Below, in pieces: positions 35,463-45,400 of a DNA stretch of 64,000 nt. A program made the translations under genes and the position numbers. The stretch's first letter is position 1, and each line of letters starts with the position of its first letter. This stretch comes from Rikenellaceae bacterium (GTDB taxonomy: Bacteria > Bacteroidota > Bacteroidia > Bacteroidales > UBA932): positions 1 to 64,000 of the forward strand of contig CAAGNP010000019.1 in assembly GCA_900771335.1 (NCBI GenBank), written 5' to 3'. The notes beneath the pieces are model-generated. The model saw only the letters and a program-made list of their open reading frames with translations. It had not been told where the DNA came from and did not search any database.

Positions 35463-36896
35463 CTACCTGAGCGATTTCAGATAGTCTTCGAGACCTTTTA
35501 CCACTTTTTTCATGTAAGCGTCACGGAAGCTGCGGTCAGCGATCCTCTCCTCATCTTCAGGGTTGGACAGGAACTGGGTCTCAACAAGTACGTTAGGGTA
35601 CTCGATAGGGCCGTTCAACGAGAAGTTGAAGTTGCCTACAAGTCCGAAGTTTACTACACCTTCAAGCTCGAGGGTCCTTAGGAGGATAGCCTCTGCAAGT
35701 GGTCTGTTGTGGATATATTTGTAGTATGTGCTTGATCCTTTTACATCAAGTGGGCTGCCGGCTGCGTTGCAGTGGATAGAGATAACAAGGTCCACATTGT
35801 TCTCAAGGAAGATTTTCTTCCTTTCGGTCATGGTCATACCTGAATCATCTTTTCTGCTAAGTACCACTTTGGCACCTTTTTTCTCCAACTCTTTTTTGAG
35901 GGTATAAGCCATCTCAAGGTTAAGCTCTTTTTCTTTAAGACCGCTGATACTTACAGCACCGGTAGAGGTAGGGCCGCCGTGACCTGCATCCACACCGATA
36001 ACCATCCCTTTAAGGGTAAGTTCAGGTTTGTGTTTTACATCTACCATCAAAGTTGAACCCTCATAGTAGATTCTGGTTCCCCAGGAGTAGTCGTTCAAGA
36101 AGATTTTTGCTCTGAATACATCGTATTCCACCTGCTCAAGGTCCACATATTTCACCATTCCAAGTGGAACTTTCTGAGTTAGCCAGTTGCTGTTGCATTG
36201 TGCACCGAAGATGTCCACTACGATGCTCTTGTCCTCCAAAACCTGTCTCACTACGTATGGGTGTTTGGTGTTTAGGGAGATTGCCACTCTGTCGAAGTCA
36301 CCCATGTTGGTGACGCTCCAGTTGTTTGTGGTTACGTCGCGAACAGGTGCGTTCTCGATAGGAGAGGTGTACTCCTTAGGGATATGGAAGTATTTGTTCT
36401 CAGCCACTTTCACTTTGTATAGGTTGCCGTACTCTTCTACCACCTCAAGAGGGATACCGGCATCCACGAAACAAACTTTGGCACCACCAAGACGGTCAGC
36501 ACCTTTGCCGTAGTTGAAGTATGCACCCTCGGTAGTTTCCACGTAAAGAGATGTGAAAACCGATAGAGGAAGATCGGCCTGTGGTCTTGCAGGTCTTTCA
36601 GTGGTATAGAACATATTGAGTGTGTCAGATACATTTTGTCCACCGAATGTAGAGGTGACGATAAGGGTGTTGTTTCCCTCTGTAAGGTCCACTTTCTTAC
36701 CGAAAGATCCTGTTTTGTAAACTTTTACAGCCTCACCATTGAAAGTTACAGCAGATCCTGGTGTGGTGCATCCCACGATATGCTGGGTTTTGGTGTAAAC
36801 GGTATCTTTACCCCATTTGTTCACTTTGAGAGTGTGTGATTGGGCAAAAGCCAGGCCCGGAATAAGGGCCAGAATGAAAATGATAGATTTTCTCAT
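35463..36896 (-). CDS. N-acetylmuramoyl-L-alanine amidase (Amidase_3)
   Basis: 477 residues with a signal peptide (MRKSIIFILALIPGLAFAQ). An N-terminal part with SH3-like or AMIN-like strands precedes a C-terminal Amidase_3 domain (about 290-475) with zinc ligands in GVDAGHGGPTSTGA, a glutamate in KEKELNLEMA and the histidine in VISIHCNAA. It cuts the amide link between MurNAc and the peptide in the periplasm, probably in cell separation. The M28 peptidase gene lies 11 bp upstream, so they are one transcript. Confidence 0.93.
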   Translation of the reverse strand: MRKSIIFILALIPGLAFAQSHTLKVNKWGKDTVYTKTQHIVGCTTPGSAVTFNGEAVKVYKTGSFGKKVDLTEGNNTLIVTSTFGGQNVSDTLNMFYTTERPARPQADLPLSVFTSLYVETTEGAYFNYGKGADRLGGAKVCFVDAGIPLEVVEEYGNLYKVKVAENKYFHIPKEYTSPIENAPVRDVTTNNWSVTNMGDFDRVAISLNTKHPYVVRQVLEDKSIVVDIFGAQCNSNWLTQKVPLGMVKYVDLEQVEYDVFRAKIFLNDYSWGTRIYYEGSTLMVDVKHKPELTLKGMVIGVDAGHGGPTSTGAVSISGLKEKELNLEMAYTLKKELEKKGAKVVLSRKDDSGMTMTERKKIFLENNVDLVISIHCNAAGSPLDVKGSSTYYKYIHNRPLAEAILLRTLELEGVVNFGLVGNFNFSLNGPIEYPNVLVETQFLSNPEDEERIADRSFRDAYMKKVVKGLEDYLKSLR

Positions 36897-36907
36897 TGTC
36901 GTATATT

Positions 36908-37873
36908 TTAAAGCATCATTACGAAGTAAAAAACAAGCACCGTTCTCTTTTTGAGTGTGGGGAACGAGATGATGTCCATATCATCGGAGATCTTGTAGGT
37001 GTGGCTGTGAAATCCCGATGTCAGGAGCAGGGCAGGGATACCCGCCTCCTCGAAGGCAACCTGGTCAGAGAGTTTGTAGTAGAGTGTGGTAAATGCCTCA
37101 CTTGAGTAGAATGTGTAATCTATATCCAGGTCGATGTTGTAGAATCTGTTGCACAGACCGATTTTGCCGCGGTCCTCTTTTTTGAGGGTGTTTTCACCGA
37201 GGATGATAAGGTAATCCTTGACACCCTCGTGGACAGGCTCGAGTGTGGAGCCTATCTGGTCCATATTTATGGCGCAGACTATATTTTTCTTAGGTATCCC
37301 GAGGCTTTTGACGAAGTGGCGAGATCCGGCCATACTCATCTCTTTGGCATCAAATGCGACGAAGATGATGTTTTTGTCCGGACCCATTTTGGCCTTGTGC
37401 ATCGATCCGAACATCTCGGCGAGGTTCATAAGTGCTGTCACACCCGATGCATTGTCGTCAGCACCGTTGTAGACAAATCCGTTCAGCGCCCCTATATGGT
37501 CGTAGTGGGCAGATATGATGATGTATTCGTCAGATGGGATGATGCTGGGGATGAAACCGACAATATTGCGCCCCACCTTGGTGGAGTCGCACTTGAAATG
37601 CTGGTAGTAGTGTCCCTGAAACGGCTTCAGACCATATTGCTCGAAATGGTCGCGGATATACCTGCCTATATTCTGGTGTGCAAGTGTCCCCACAGAGCGG
37701 CCTCTGGCGCAGTCATCAGCCAGATAGGAGAGGATCCTCTCCTGCTTCTGGTGGAAAATCATCTGTTCAAACATAGTATAGGGGCCGAGAGTAGCTTTCT
37801 TCTGTCCCGCCAAACTTGTTGGAATCAAATTCAATAGTAAGGTCAATAAGATTGATAAAACAAAGTTCTTCAC
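36908..37873 (-). CDS. M28-family zinc aminopeptidase, exported
   Basis: 321 residues with a signal peptide (about 1-22). The metal ligands of M28 are visible: ISAHYDHIG (His, Asp), GADDNASGVTALMN (Asp) and a Glu-containing strand AFDAKEMSMAGSRHFV, then a final HTYKISDD. It removes N-terminal residues from peptides in the periplasm. A -7 box at 37899-37906 drives it together with the amidase gene 11 bp downstream. Confidence 0.9.
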   Translation of the reverse strand: MKNFVLSILLTLLLNLIPTSLAGQKKATLGPYTMFEQMIFHQKQERILSYLADDCARGRSVGTLAHQNIGRYIRDHFEQYGLKPFQGHYYQHFKCDSTKVGRNIVGFIPSIIPSDEYIIISAHYDHIGALNGFVYNGADDNASGVTALMNLAEMFGSMHKAKMGPDKNIIFVAFDAKEMSMAGSRHFVKSLGIPKKNIVCAINMDQIGSTLEPVHEGVKDYLIILGENTLKKEDRGKIGLCNRFYNIDLDIDYTFYSSEAFTTLYYKLSDQVAFEEAGIPALLLTSGFHSHTYKISDDMDIISFPTLKKRTVLVFYFVMML

Positions 37874-37906
37874 TATATTTGCACGATTTTTGAAATCCCA
37901 AAAGTA
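37874..37906. promoter_or_regulatory. Divergent -7 boxes of the M28 and TPR genes
   Basis: Plus strand TATATTTG (37874-37881), minus strand TACTTTTG (37906-37899). They face outwards across each other, so the two promoters overlap. Confidence 0.5.
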
Positions 37907-37936
37907 CTAAATTTTTACCAATAGAAAAGCACTCAG

Positions 37937-39931
37937 ATGAATAATATAAAAAAAGGTCTCTTTCTCATCATTCTCTTTATGAATTTTGGGGTATTGCAGG
38001 CTCAATGGGATCTGAATCAGTTCTTTTATAGGGGGAGGCACTCCCTTGTGGAGGGACGCTATGCAGAGGCGATAGACAACTTCAATGTACTGGTCAGACT
38101 CAACGACAAACTATATGAGGCCTATTTTTTCAGAGGGATCGCAAAATACAATCTCGGCGACTTCCTGGGTGCCCAGATCGATTTCGACAAGACCCTTGAG
38201 ATAAACCCTATCTATACCCCGGCATACCACTATCGCGCCATCACCCTCAGCCGTATCGGCAAATACGATCTGGCCCTGAAAGATCTGGCAGAGGCGGTGG
38301 ATCTGAGGCCGAGCTACACTGGCCTCTATTTCAGCCGGGGGGTCACATACTTCCTCTCGCAGCAGTTTGACAAAGCTATCGAGGATTTCAATAAATTTAT
38401 TCAGAAAGAGCCCAGAGAGGCAGATGCCTATCTTAACCGTGGTGCCTCTTATCTATACGTAGGAGATACACTTAAGGCAATATCGGACTACAACAAGGCC
38501 ATCACCCTTAATAAATTCGAGCCCGAGGGGTACATCCGCCGTGCCCGCGTCTTCCAGATGCAGAATGACTATGAAAAGGCTATTGAGGACCTCAACACCG
38601 CCATTTCCCTGGACAAAGAGAATACCTTCGCATATTTCAACAGGGCCCTTATGCGTTTCGACAACAACGATATCAACGGTGCACTTGAGGACTTGAACAG
38701 GGTGCTTGAACTCGAGCCGGGCAACGCCCTTACCCTCTACAACCGAGCCCTCATCAGAACCCAGATCGGGGACTACAACAATGCGCTTGATGACTACGAC
38801 AGGGTGCTCAACATCAACCCTGACAACGTCCTCGCCTATTTCAACCGCGCGTCGGTCTTTCTGGAGCTCGGCCGCTACCGTGAGGCGATGGATGACTACT
38901 CGCAGGCCATCAACCTCTACCCCGATTTTGCCAAGGCCTATATGAACCGCTCCTATGTGAAGAACAAGCTGGGGCAATTCAACTCGGCGCAGGCCGATTA
39001 TGACATTGCGCAGAAAAAAATTGCGGAGTACAAGAAAACCACGAGGGACACCACTGCCTACGCAGCCTTTGCCGATACCACCCGCAAATATGACCGCCTC
39101 CTCGACCTGGATGCGGAGTTTGCGAAGAAAGATTTCAACGACGAACTGCTGCAGTACAGGGATGTCGATATCCGCCTGAAGCCTCTCTACCGCTTTGTGG
39201 CGCAGTCAAACAAGGAGAGCATTGCACTTGTGCTTGACAAAAAATACTCGGATGAGAAGGTCGATGCCTTCCAGAAAACCATCCCTATCGGGGTAGAACT
39301 CACCTGCTACAACCCTGCAGGGGGGGGAGTCGACAATCAGAGGGTGATAGAGGCGCTGAATGCCGAGGTGGACTCAGATTCGTTGGGACGCAGCCTCTTT
39401 GCCAAGGCGATCCTCGAATCGGAGAACAAACAGTTCAATATTGCCCTTGACTGCTATAGCAAAGCTATCCAGAACAACCCTTCGGAGATCTTCTACTACA
39501 TAAATAGAGGTGCCATCCAGTCGGAGATGATCGACTTCATCTCCTCTATCGAGAACAATGTGCAGGTGCTTACCCTGGACAATGCCGGAACTACCAAAGC
39601 GAGGGTCAAGGAGCAGTCCACACGCAGCTACGACTATACTGCCGCGATACACGATATGAAAAAGGCGGCATCGCTATATCCCGAATTCCCTTTCACATAC
39701 TACAACCTGGGTAACCTCTACTGTCAGTCAAATGACCTCCCTGAGGCTATCCGACAGTACGAAAAGGCCATCAGTCTGTATCCGAACATAGGAGAGGCAT
39801 ACTACAACAAAGGTCTTGTCCTCATCTATCTGAAAGATAAGGAGAAAGGGTGTATAGACCTGAGCAAGGCAGGTGAGCTCGGCATCGAAGACGCCTACAG
39901 CGTGATCAAAAAATATTGTACTGAAGAGTAG
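37937..39931 (+). CDS. TPR-repeat protein, exported
   Basis: 664 residues. A signal peptide (about 1-22, ending VLQAQ) is followed by at least ten TPR units of 34 residues, such as AYFFRGIAKYNLGDFLGAQ, AYFNRALMRFDNNDINGAL and AYFNRASVFLELGRYREAM. A non-repeat stretch at about 360-480 separates a second TPR group at the C-terminus. It is a scaffold for protein contacts, in the periplasm or at the outer membrane; partners are unknown. The lone plus-strand gene ends 2 bp before the convergent SirB1-like gene. Confidence 0.9.
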   Translation: MNNIKKGLFLIILFMNFGVLQAQWDLNQFFYRGRHSLVEGRYAEAIDNFNVLVRLNDKLYEAYFFRGIAKYNLGDFLGAQIDFDKTLEINPIYTPAYHYRAITLSRIGKYDLALKDLAEAVDLRPSYTGLYFSRGVTYFLSQQFDKAIEDFNKFIQKEPREADAYLNRGASYLYVGDTLKAISDYNKAITLNKFEPEGYIRRARVFQMQNDYEKAIEDLNTAISLDKENTFAYFNRALMRFDNNDINGALEDLNRVLELEPGNALTLYNRALIRTQIGDYNNALDDYDRVLNINPDNVLAYFNRASVFLELGRYREAMDDYSQAINLYPDFAKAYMNRSYVKNKLGQFNSAQADYDIAQKKIAEYKKTTRDTTAYAAFADTTRKYDRLLDLDAEFAKKDFNDELLQYRDVDIRLKPLYRFVAQSNKESIALVLDKKYSDEKVDAFQKTIPIGVELTCYNPAGGGVDNQRVIEALNAEVDSDSLGRSLFAKAILESENKQFNIALDCYSKAIQNNPSEIFYYINRGAIQSEMIDFISSIENNVQVLTLDNAGTTKARVKEQSTRSYDYTAAIHDMKKAASLYPEFPFTYYNLGNLYCQSNDLPEAIRQYEKAISLYPNIGEAYYNKGLVLIYLKDKEKGCIDLSKAGELGIEDAYSVIKKYCTEE

Positions 39932-39933
39932 AT

Positions 39934-40809
39934 TTATTCCAAATCACCCTCTCCCGTCTCCAGAACCCTTTCATCGCCGAACAGCTTGAGAGCCCGGTCC
40001 AGAATGGCTATTGTATATTCGTCCTCTTTTTGGGTGTACATGAAGTGGAGCATCTCGAGGTAGACCAGAATAAGTGTGCGGTCATCCCTCACTTCGAAGG
40101 CACTGGTGTCGATGTCCACACCCTGATTTTCAAGATAATATTTCAGACGGGACTCTGAGAAGATCTCACCATCCCTGAAAATGTCCATATAGAACAAAAT
40201 CTTGTTGTTCTCTACATATGATGGGACAAAGCCTCCGGGGAAACACATCGGATAGACCTCCAGACCGACACATCTGGCCAGAAGGAAATAGACAAGCGAT
40301 ATCGACAAAGGTATCCCGTGTCGCGAACTCAGTACAGATGTCAGGAGTGTGGTACTCTCTCTGGTCACAGGGTAATCGCCACACTTGAACAGCAGCCTGT
40401 GATAGAAGATGTGATTGAAAATCTGCATCTTCTCCAGAGCGGTTTTCTTCTCATTGATCTCCTCCACGAGATCCCTTATCAGTATCCCTATAAGGTCTTT
40501 GAAATAGATCTCATCTATGTCTGGGACGATAAGTTTTGATATGAGATAAATACCCCTTTCAAGGTCAGGATACTCCCTCATGAGCATACCCTCAAACTCT
40601 TCGAGGACAAACTCATTTGAGAGAAACTGTATCTTGTCAGCTATCAGCCCTTTTGTTTTGTAGGACTTCTCTATGTTATACAGCTCTTCCAAATCGGTGA
40701 GTACAGATGTACCTCTACCCAACATCCTCTTGTTTATGGCATCCACCACAAAGTCATCGGTGTCGTCGAGCAGAGTTACAATACTCTTCAGCTCTGTGTC
40801 TATACTCAT
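39934..40809 (-). CDS. SirB1/transglutaminase-like protein
   Basis: 291 residues, cytosolic. The central part around LLTSVLSSRHGIPLSISLVY and LEVYPMCFPGGFVPSY corresponds to the SirB1-type transglutaminase-like domain; the usual catalytic Cys is not obvious, as in many members. The start MSIDTELKSIVTLLDD looks like the helical N-terminal part. It overlaps the nucleoside phosphorylase gene by 4 bp (ATGA). The molecular role of the family is not settled. Confidence 0.8.
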   Translation of the reverse strand: MSIDTELKSIVTLLDDTDDFVVDAINKRMLGRGTSVLTDLEELYNIEKSYKTKGLIADKIQFLSNEFVLEEFEGMLMREYPDLERGIYLISKLIVPDIDEIYFKDLIGILIRDLVEEINEKKTALEKMQIFNHIFYHRLLFKCGDYPVTRESTTLLTSVLSSRHGIPLSISLVYFLLARCVGLEVYPMCFPGGFVPSYVENNKILFYMDIFRDGEIFSESRLKYYLENQGVDIDTSAFEVRDDRTLILVYLEMLHFMYTQKEDEYTIAILDRALKLFGDERVLETGEGDLE

Positions 40810-41696
40810 CGGGTAATCTCTGCAAGTTTGTCAAGCGACAGCTGGATAAGTTCCTTAACTCGTGGCTTGTAGTCTGTGTTCGAATCCCCTGCATAGCGGG
40901 CAGCGATGATGCAGCATACTGTAGCTGCATTGTGATCGAGATTGCGGGCAAGACCGGCAAGGGCAGACCCCTCCATCTCGAAGTTTGTTATCTTCCATTC
41001 ATCTGAACGGAACGACTCAAGACGGTCCATCATGTCGGGGATGGCGATAGGGAGTCTGAGGACTCTGCACTGGGGGCCGTAGAAGCCACCGGCAGAGATG
41101 GTCATACCTTTTACGGTCGAATCTGCAAAAAGATCGATAAGATTCTGACTAGCCTTCACGAAGTAGGGGATAGGGAGCTTCTTCTCTACCCACTCCTGAC
41201 CCATGTGCTTCAGGAAGTCACTCTCCACCTTGGCGTCAGCTATGTTTGCACGTCCACCATACCAGTTGAGGAGGGCATCGAAGCCCACTGAGTAGTGTGA
41301 GAAGACGAAAGAGCCAAGAGGAATCTCCGGCTGGATAGCACCTGAAGTCCCCACTCTGAGGATGTTCAGTGTAGTTTTTTCACTCTTCTCCTCGCGGGTC
41401 CGGAAGTCAATATTCTTCAAGGCATCAAGCTCGTTAACCACTATGTCGATGTTGTCACAACCGATACCGGTAGATATCACAGATAGCCTTTTGCCTTTAT
41501 ATTTACCTGTCACTGTATGGAATTCGCGTGAAGACTTGTCCACCTCTATCTCATCAAAAAAGCTTGCCACCATATCTACTCTGCCAGGATCACCTACAAG
41601 CATCACTGTGTCTGCCAAATCCTCTGGTCTAATATGAAGATGGAATATCGATCCATCACCATTTATGATCAATTCTGATTCTGCAATTCTTCCCAT
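40806..41696 (-). CDS. Nucleoside phosphorylase (uridine phosphorylase-like)
   Basis: 296 residues of the PNP_UDP_1 family. DTVMLVGDPGRVDMVA gives the phosphate-binding GDPGR, VGTSGAIQPEIPLGSFV the second phosphate contact, and ITNFEMEGSALAGLARN the sugar-binding Glu-Met-Glu. It splits a pyrimidine (or purine) nucleoside with phosphate. It has a -7 box upstream and is followed by the SirB1-like gene with a 4-bp overlap. Confidence 0.92.
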   Translation of the reverse strand: MGRIAESELIINGDGSIFHLHIRPEDLADTVMLVGDPGRVDMVASFFDEIEVDKSSREFHTVTGKYKGKRLSVISTGIGCDNIDIVVNELDALKNIDFRTREEKSEKTTLNILRVGTSGAIQPEIPLGSFVFSHYSVGFDALLNWYGGRANIADAKVESDFLKHMGQEWVEKKLPIPYFVKASQNLIDLFADSTVKGMTISAGGFYGPQCRVLRLPIAIPDMMDRLESFRSDEWKITNFEMEGSALAGLARNLDHNAATVCCIIAARYAGDSNTDYKPRVKELIQLSLDKLAEITR

Positions 41697-41723
41697 ATTA
41701 AAGTTCTTTATTCGTTAAACAAT

Positions 41724-41752
41724 CAAAAATAATAATATTTTTTCTACTTTTG
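41724..41752. promoter_or_regulatory. Divergent -7 boxes of the phosphorylase and DUF4293 genes
   Basis: Minus strand TATTTTTG (41731-41724), plus strand TACTTTTG (41745-41752). Predicted starts are about 21 nt and 15 nt before the ATGs at 41696 and 41774. Confidence 0.45.
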
Positions 41753-41773
41753 TCATCCCTAATACAGAATATT

Positions 41774-42187
41774 ATGTTTTTTAGAATACAATCTCTATTT
41801 CTTTCGATCGCAGCAGGATTGAACATTTCAATGTTCTTCACAAACCTTATAAAATTCACAGACGGACTCAGCATCTCATTCTGGGAATACACCCCTACAC
41901 GTATTTTCATCCTGGTGACTTCGGCCCTCAGTATAGTGGCTGTATCATCATTCAAAAACAGACTTTTCCAGATGAGAATCTGTAACCTCAGTACACTCAT
42001 CTCCCTCGGTTTCCAGATCTATTTGGCAGTCCTCTTCTTCAGAAGAGAACCTGAGATGATCTTTACCGTCAATGCTGTATTCCCTATAGTGGCAGCCATC
42101 CTCACCTTTATAGGTATGAGATATGTGGCCCGCGATGAGGCAATGGTCATGGCAGCCAGCAGACTCAGAAGATCAAGAAGAAGGTAA
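41774..42187 (+). CDS. DUF4293-family membrane protein
   Basis: About 137 residues with four hydrophobic segments, starting MFFRIQSLFLSIAAGLN, which fits the start of DUF4293, a four-helix membrane family of Bacteroidetes. No catalytic residue is evident. The basic tail (RLRRSRRR) would lie in the cytosol. The start is 41774, after the promoter box; an upstream in-frame codon at 41750 lies within it. Function unknown. Confidence 0.75.
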   Translation: MFFRIQSLFLSIAAGLNISMFFTNLIKFTDGLSISFWEYTPTRIFILVTSALSIVAVSSFKNRLFQMRICNLSTLISLGFQIYLAVLFFRREPEMIFTVNAVFPIVAAILTFIGMRYVARDEAMVMAASRLRRSRRR

Positions 42188-42205
42188 TCTCCAGAGAATT
42201 TTTTT

Positions 42206-42268
42206 TGGCTTGGCTTGGCTTGGTCGGCTGATTGGCTGACTTGGCTTGACTTGGCTACGCTTGGCTGG
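42206..42268. repeat. TTGGCT-rich simple repeat
   Basis: Irregular copies of TTGGCT, about nine in 63 bp, just downstream of the DUF4293 gene and before a 102-bp element. Confidence 0.6.
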
Positions 42269-42281
42269 TGAAAATTTTATG

Positions 42282-42383
42282 GTCAATAAGTAGCTGATAC
42301 TTAGCGACTTCCTATACCTGAGGGTGGGTGATTTTACCCACCCTCAGGTGTGGTAAGTGGCTGAGGGTGAGAGAGTTGCTGAC
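42282..42383 (+). repeat. 102-bp palindromic element, copy R4
   Basis: GTCAATAAG to GTTGCTGAC, 102 bp. Here the central stem is longest: CCTGAGGGTGGGT (42317-42329) with ACCCACCCTCAGG (42336-42348), a perfect 13-bp stem and 6-nt loop. Unlike other copies it is not followed by GCAAT, which helps to place the right boundary at GAC. Confidence 0.9.
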
Positions 42384-42442
42384 CAGGAGAGGTCAGGGTG
42401 AAATGTGCGATGTGATGTGTGTCTGGTCTGCGGCAGGAGAGG

Positions 42443-45400
42443 TTATGGGGTGGTTGTGACTGAGGCTTCGTAGATCAACCAGTTGTGGGTGTTGAAGCTA
42501 TTGCCATAACTGAAACTGAAATATCCATTACCTCCATTTGGCTCATAAAGAAGATACTGATATCCGTTGCGCTCATATATGTGCATATTTTTGGTTGTAT
42601 TGTTCCAGTATTGACTTCCTATAAGCATCAGATCAGGGGTGGTGCCGAATGTGAAATCGTTCTTAAGGCCAAATTGGAAATCTGTTGTCATCCATGCTCC
42701 CGAGTTCTTACTTTTGTACCATGTGTTGATATTGTTAAGTACGGAGTGATCGGTGTGCCATACAAAAAGGTTATCTTCCGAGAGTTCTCCATTGCTTAGT
42801 ACAAGTGTGTTTCCTTCTTTTTTCCAATAGTACCCTTTCAGTGATTGAGCCACTCCTGACCATCCATCACTTGCGACTATAATATAAGTCTTGCCATGTT
42901 CCAATTCTTCCGCCCGTTCTACCTGTTCGCCAAGTTCGATACCGATCGATGCTGATCCCATCTTGACCTCAAAGTCACGACTCAAGACCACTGCCTCCCC
43001 TTCCTCAATTGCAACATGTATTTGTCCGGCAATATGGGCATTTTCAGCTGTATAGTATGTTTTACCATCAGTTGTGGCGGCTGAGGCATGGACACCATTA
43101 ATGAGGATCTCGTACCCAGACTCTTCTGCAGATATACCCTCGACCTGGATTTTTACTTTGTGCTGTCCTACTATGTATTCAGTTTCAGGGTTGAATTCAG
43201 CATCATCAATTTCTGAGACAGTAAAGTTTACGATATTTACAAGCTGTGTAGCCCTCTCTACGATACCGTGGTCGTTTGTAATTACCATCTGGTACACCCT
43301 GTCGACAGCGTATTCGGCTGTGTGTTGGTATTGTCCTTTAACTTGCTGAGGAGTATTCTTTTCAAGGTTTGATAAAAGTTGAAAGCCTCCATCTATATCA
43401 GATCTGTCAATGTTTATGACGGCTGACGCGATATTGCTATGGATGGAGTGGGCGTCGTAGTCGAGTGTTATTTTATCGCCTTTATATATCCATTTTGGGG
43501 CAGAAAATTTGATAAATATCTGGCCCAAACTATTGCCCAATTCAGCTTTGATACATCTTACTGAGGCTGCTGTTCTCCTATTGGCGTAGTCAGATGTTAT
43601 ATATTGGGCGTTGTAGGTATTTGATCCATCGCCAATGCCATCATCATCGGTGTCTGCTCCTGTCTCTGTCCATTTGCTCTTTACCCTGCTTATATATGTC
43701 CTGAGCCTGTGCCCATTTGAATGGATATGGGATGAGTGGTAGTCACCTTTTTCACCTACATATTTCCAGGCTGCTGTAAGTGAAGAGATTCCCCTGTCCA
43801 CACCTTTGTATCCGGCGGCAGGGAAGAAAAGTGTTTCAGAATTGGCTCCGGGAACTGTAATTCCGTAGCTTTGAGGAGAAATGTTACCCTCTTTGCTTAC
43901 AAGGTACGAAGAGAGTTCCTGTTGGGGTACCCTATATCCGAACGGGCAAGGGTCATAAATCGTTTTACCTATTATCAGAGAGGAAGGATCGCCCCATAGA
44001 ACATCGTTTTTCTCACCGAGCCAGTCGTACTGGTAGAATTCCGCTATCTCTGTAGGGAGTATAATGTACATAGGATGTCGTACACCATCCATTATGGTAG
44101 GTGATCCGAAGTTTATTACAGATGTACTGTGTAATTCGTCTCCGAAATAATCCCAGTATGGAGAAGTGGCTGTACTAAGAGGCCTGTAATTGTGTGTCGG
44201 TGGTGGCATGGATGGATCCTTGCGCCCCCACTGATAATAGAGGCCATAACTTTGGAGAGCAGATTCCGGTGTGTCAGGAATCTCTCCATACAGAGCGCCC
44301 AGATTTCTGTCAAGAGTAGTAATTGTCTGGGGCTCACTTCCGGATATGGTGAGTTCGAATTTCTGCTCTTTTGGTGTATCCGTAATCCATATATGCCAGC
44401 TCCATAGTATGTTGCCACCCTTGTCAAATACACCGATTACAGCATTGCCTTTTGTAAATGTATCATCACTCTTGTCTGGTGTCCCCTTTGTGTCTACTGG
44501 GAGTTTGAATCTTACATATTCATACATAAACTCTATCTGGGTTATAAGGTCCTTGGATGATTCCCATATAAGACCGGCCCTTACAGGTTCAATATGTGTA
44601 GAGGTGTGAGGAAAGCCAGGCAGTAGACCGAAATCACCATTTCCTATCTGGTTGGCCAAGAATGCATAACCATCGTAATAATCTCCATTTTCCTGAAGAT
44701 GTGCCAGAGGGTCTACTATATAACAATTGGCTGTCTGATGGGTGAATATACCGGCATCTGCCCGTCCGTGGGTAAGGTCAAAATATTCATCTTCACCATC
44801 TGTAAGAAGTATTGATGCAATGGTTCCATCTGTCTTGAAGTTTAACTTGACTTCATAGATGAAGCCCGGCTGAAATACTTCGACCTCATCATCTTCTATT
44901 GTCTGCTTCATGGGGATAACTACAGAATAAGCACCTGCGTCAGTGGTAATATCAAGATACAGATCTCCTCCTGGTGCTATTAGTGCGTATCCAAGATATA
45001 CGGGATTTTCCGAGCTTGTCCCAGAGAGGTCAATACTTTCCGGTGCTGATATGTTGTCAAATGAGGAGTCCTCGTAACCATAAATAGGTGTTTTATGAAT
45101 GTCAAAATATGATATCCTATCCCCAAAAAGGATCTGTGACGGAAACACCCCGTCAGTTGTAGGGAGAAGTATCCTGCAGGATGATGGTTGGTTCCTTACT
45201 TGCACTTTTCTCAGTTGTCCCCACATATGGTAACTCTGTGCAGAGTTTTCAGAATAGGCGTACACTTTGATTGCTGAAAGGAAATGCTTGTATGTGAAAA
45301 ATTTGTCAGAGTCGAACGGGTCTGCATATGTAGCGCTTTGAAGTTCGCTCATCATCACATCTGTTTCACCATCCAGATTGTCAAATACTACCCACAAGGA

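Noticed and set aside
42206..42268. TTGGCT repeats as part of element R4
   Set aside because: They end 14 bp before the element and do not occur beside the other seven copies.
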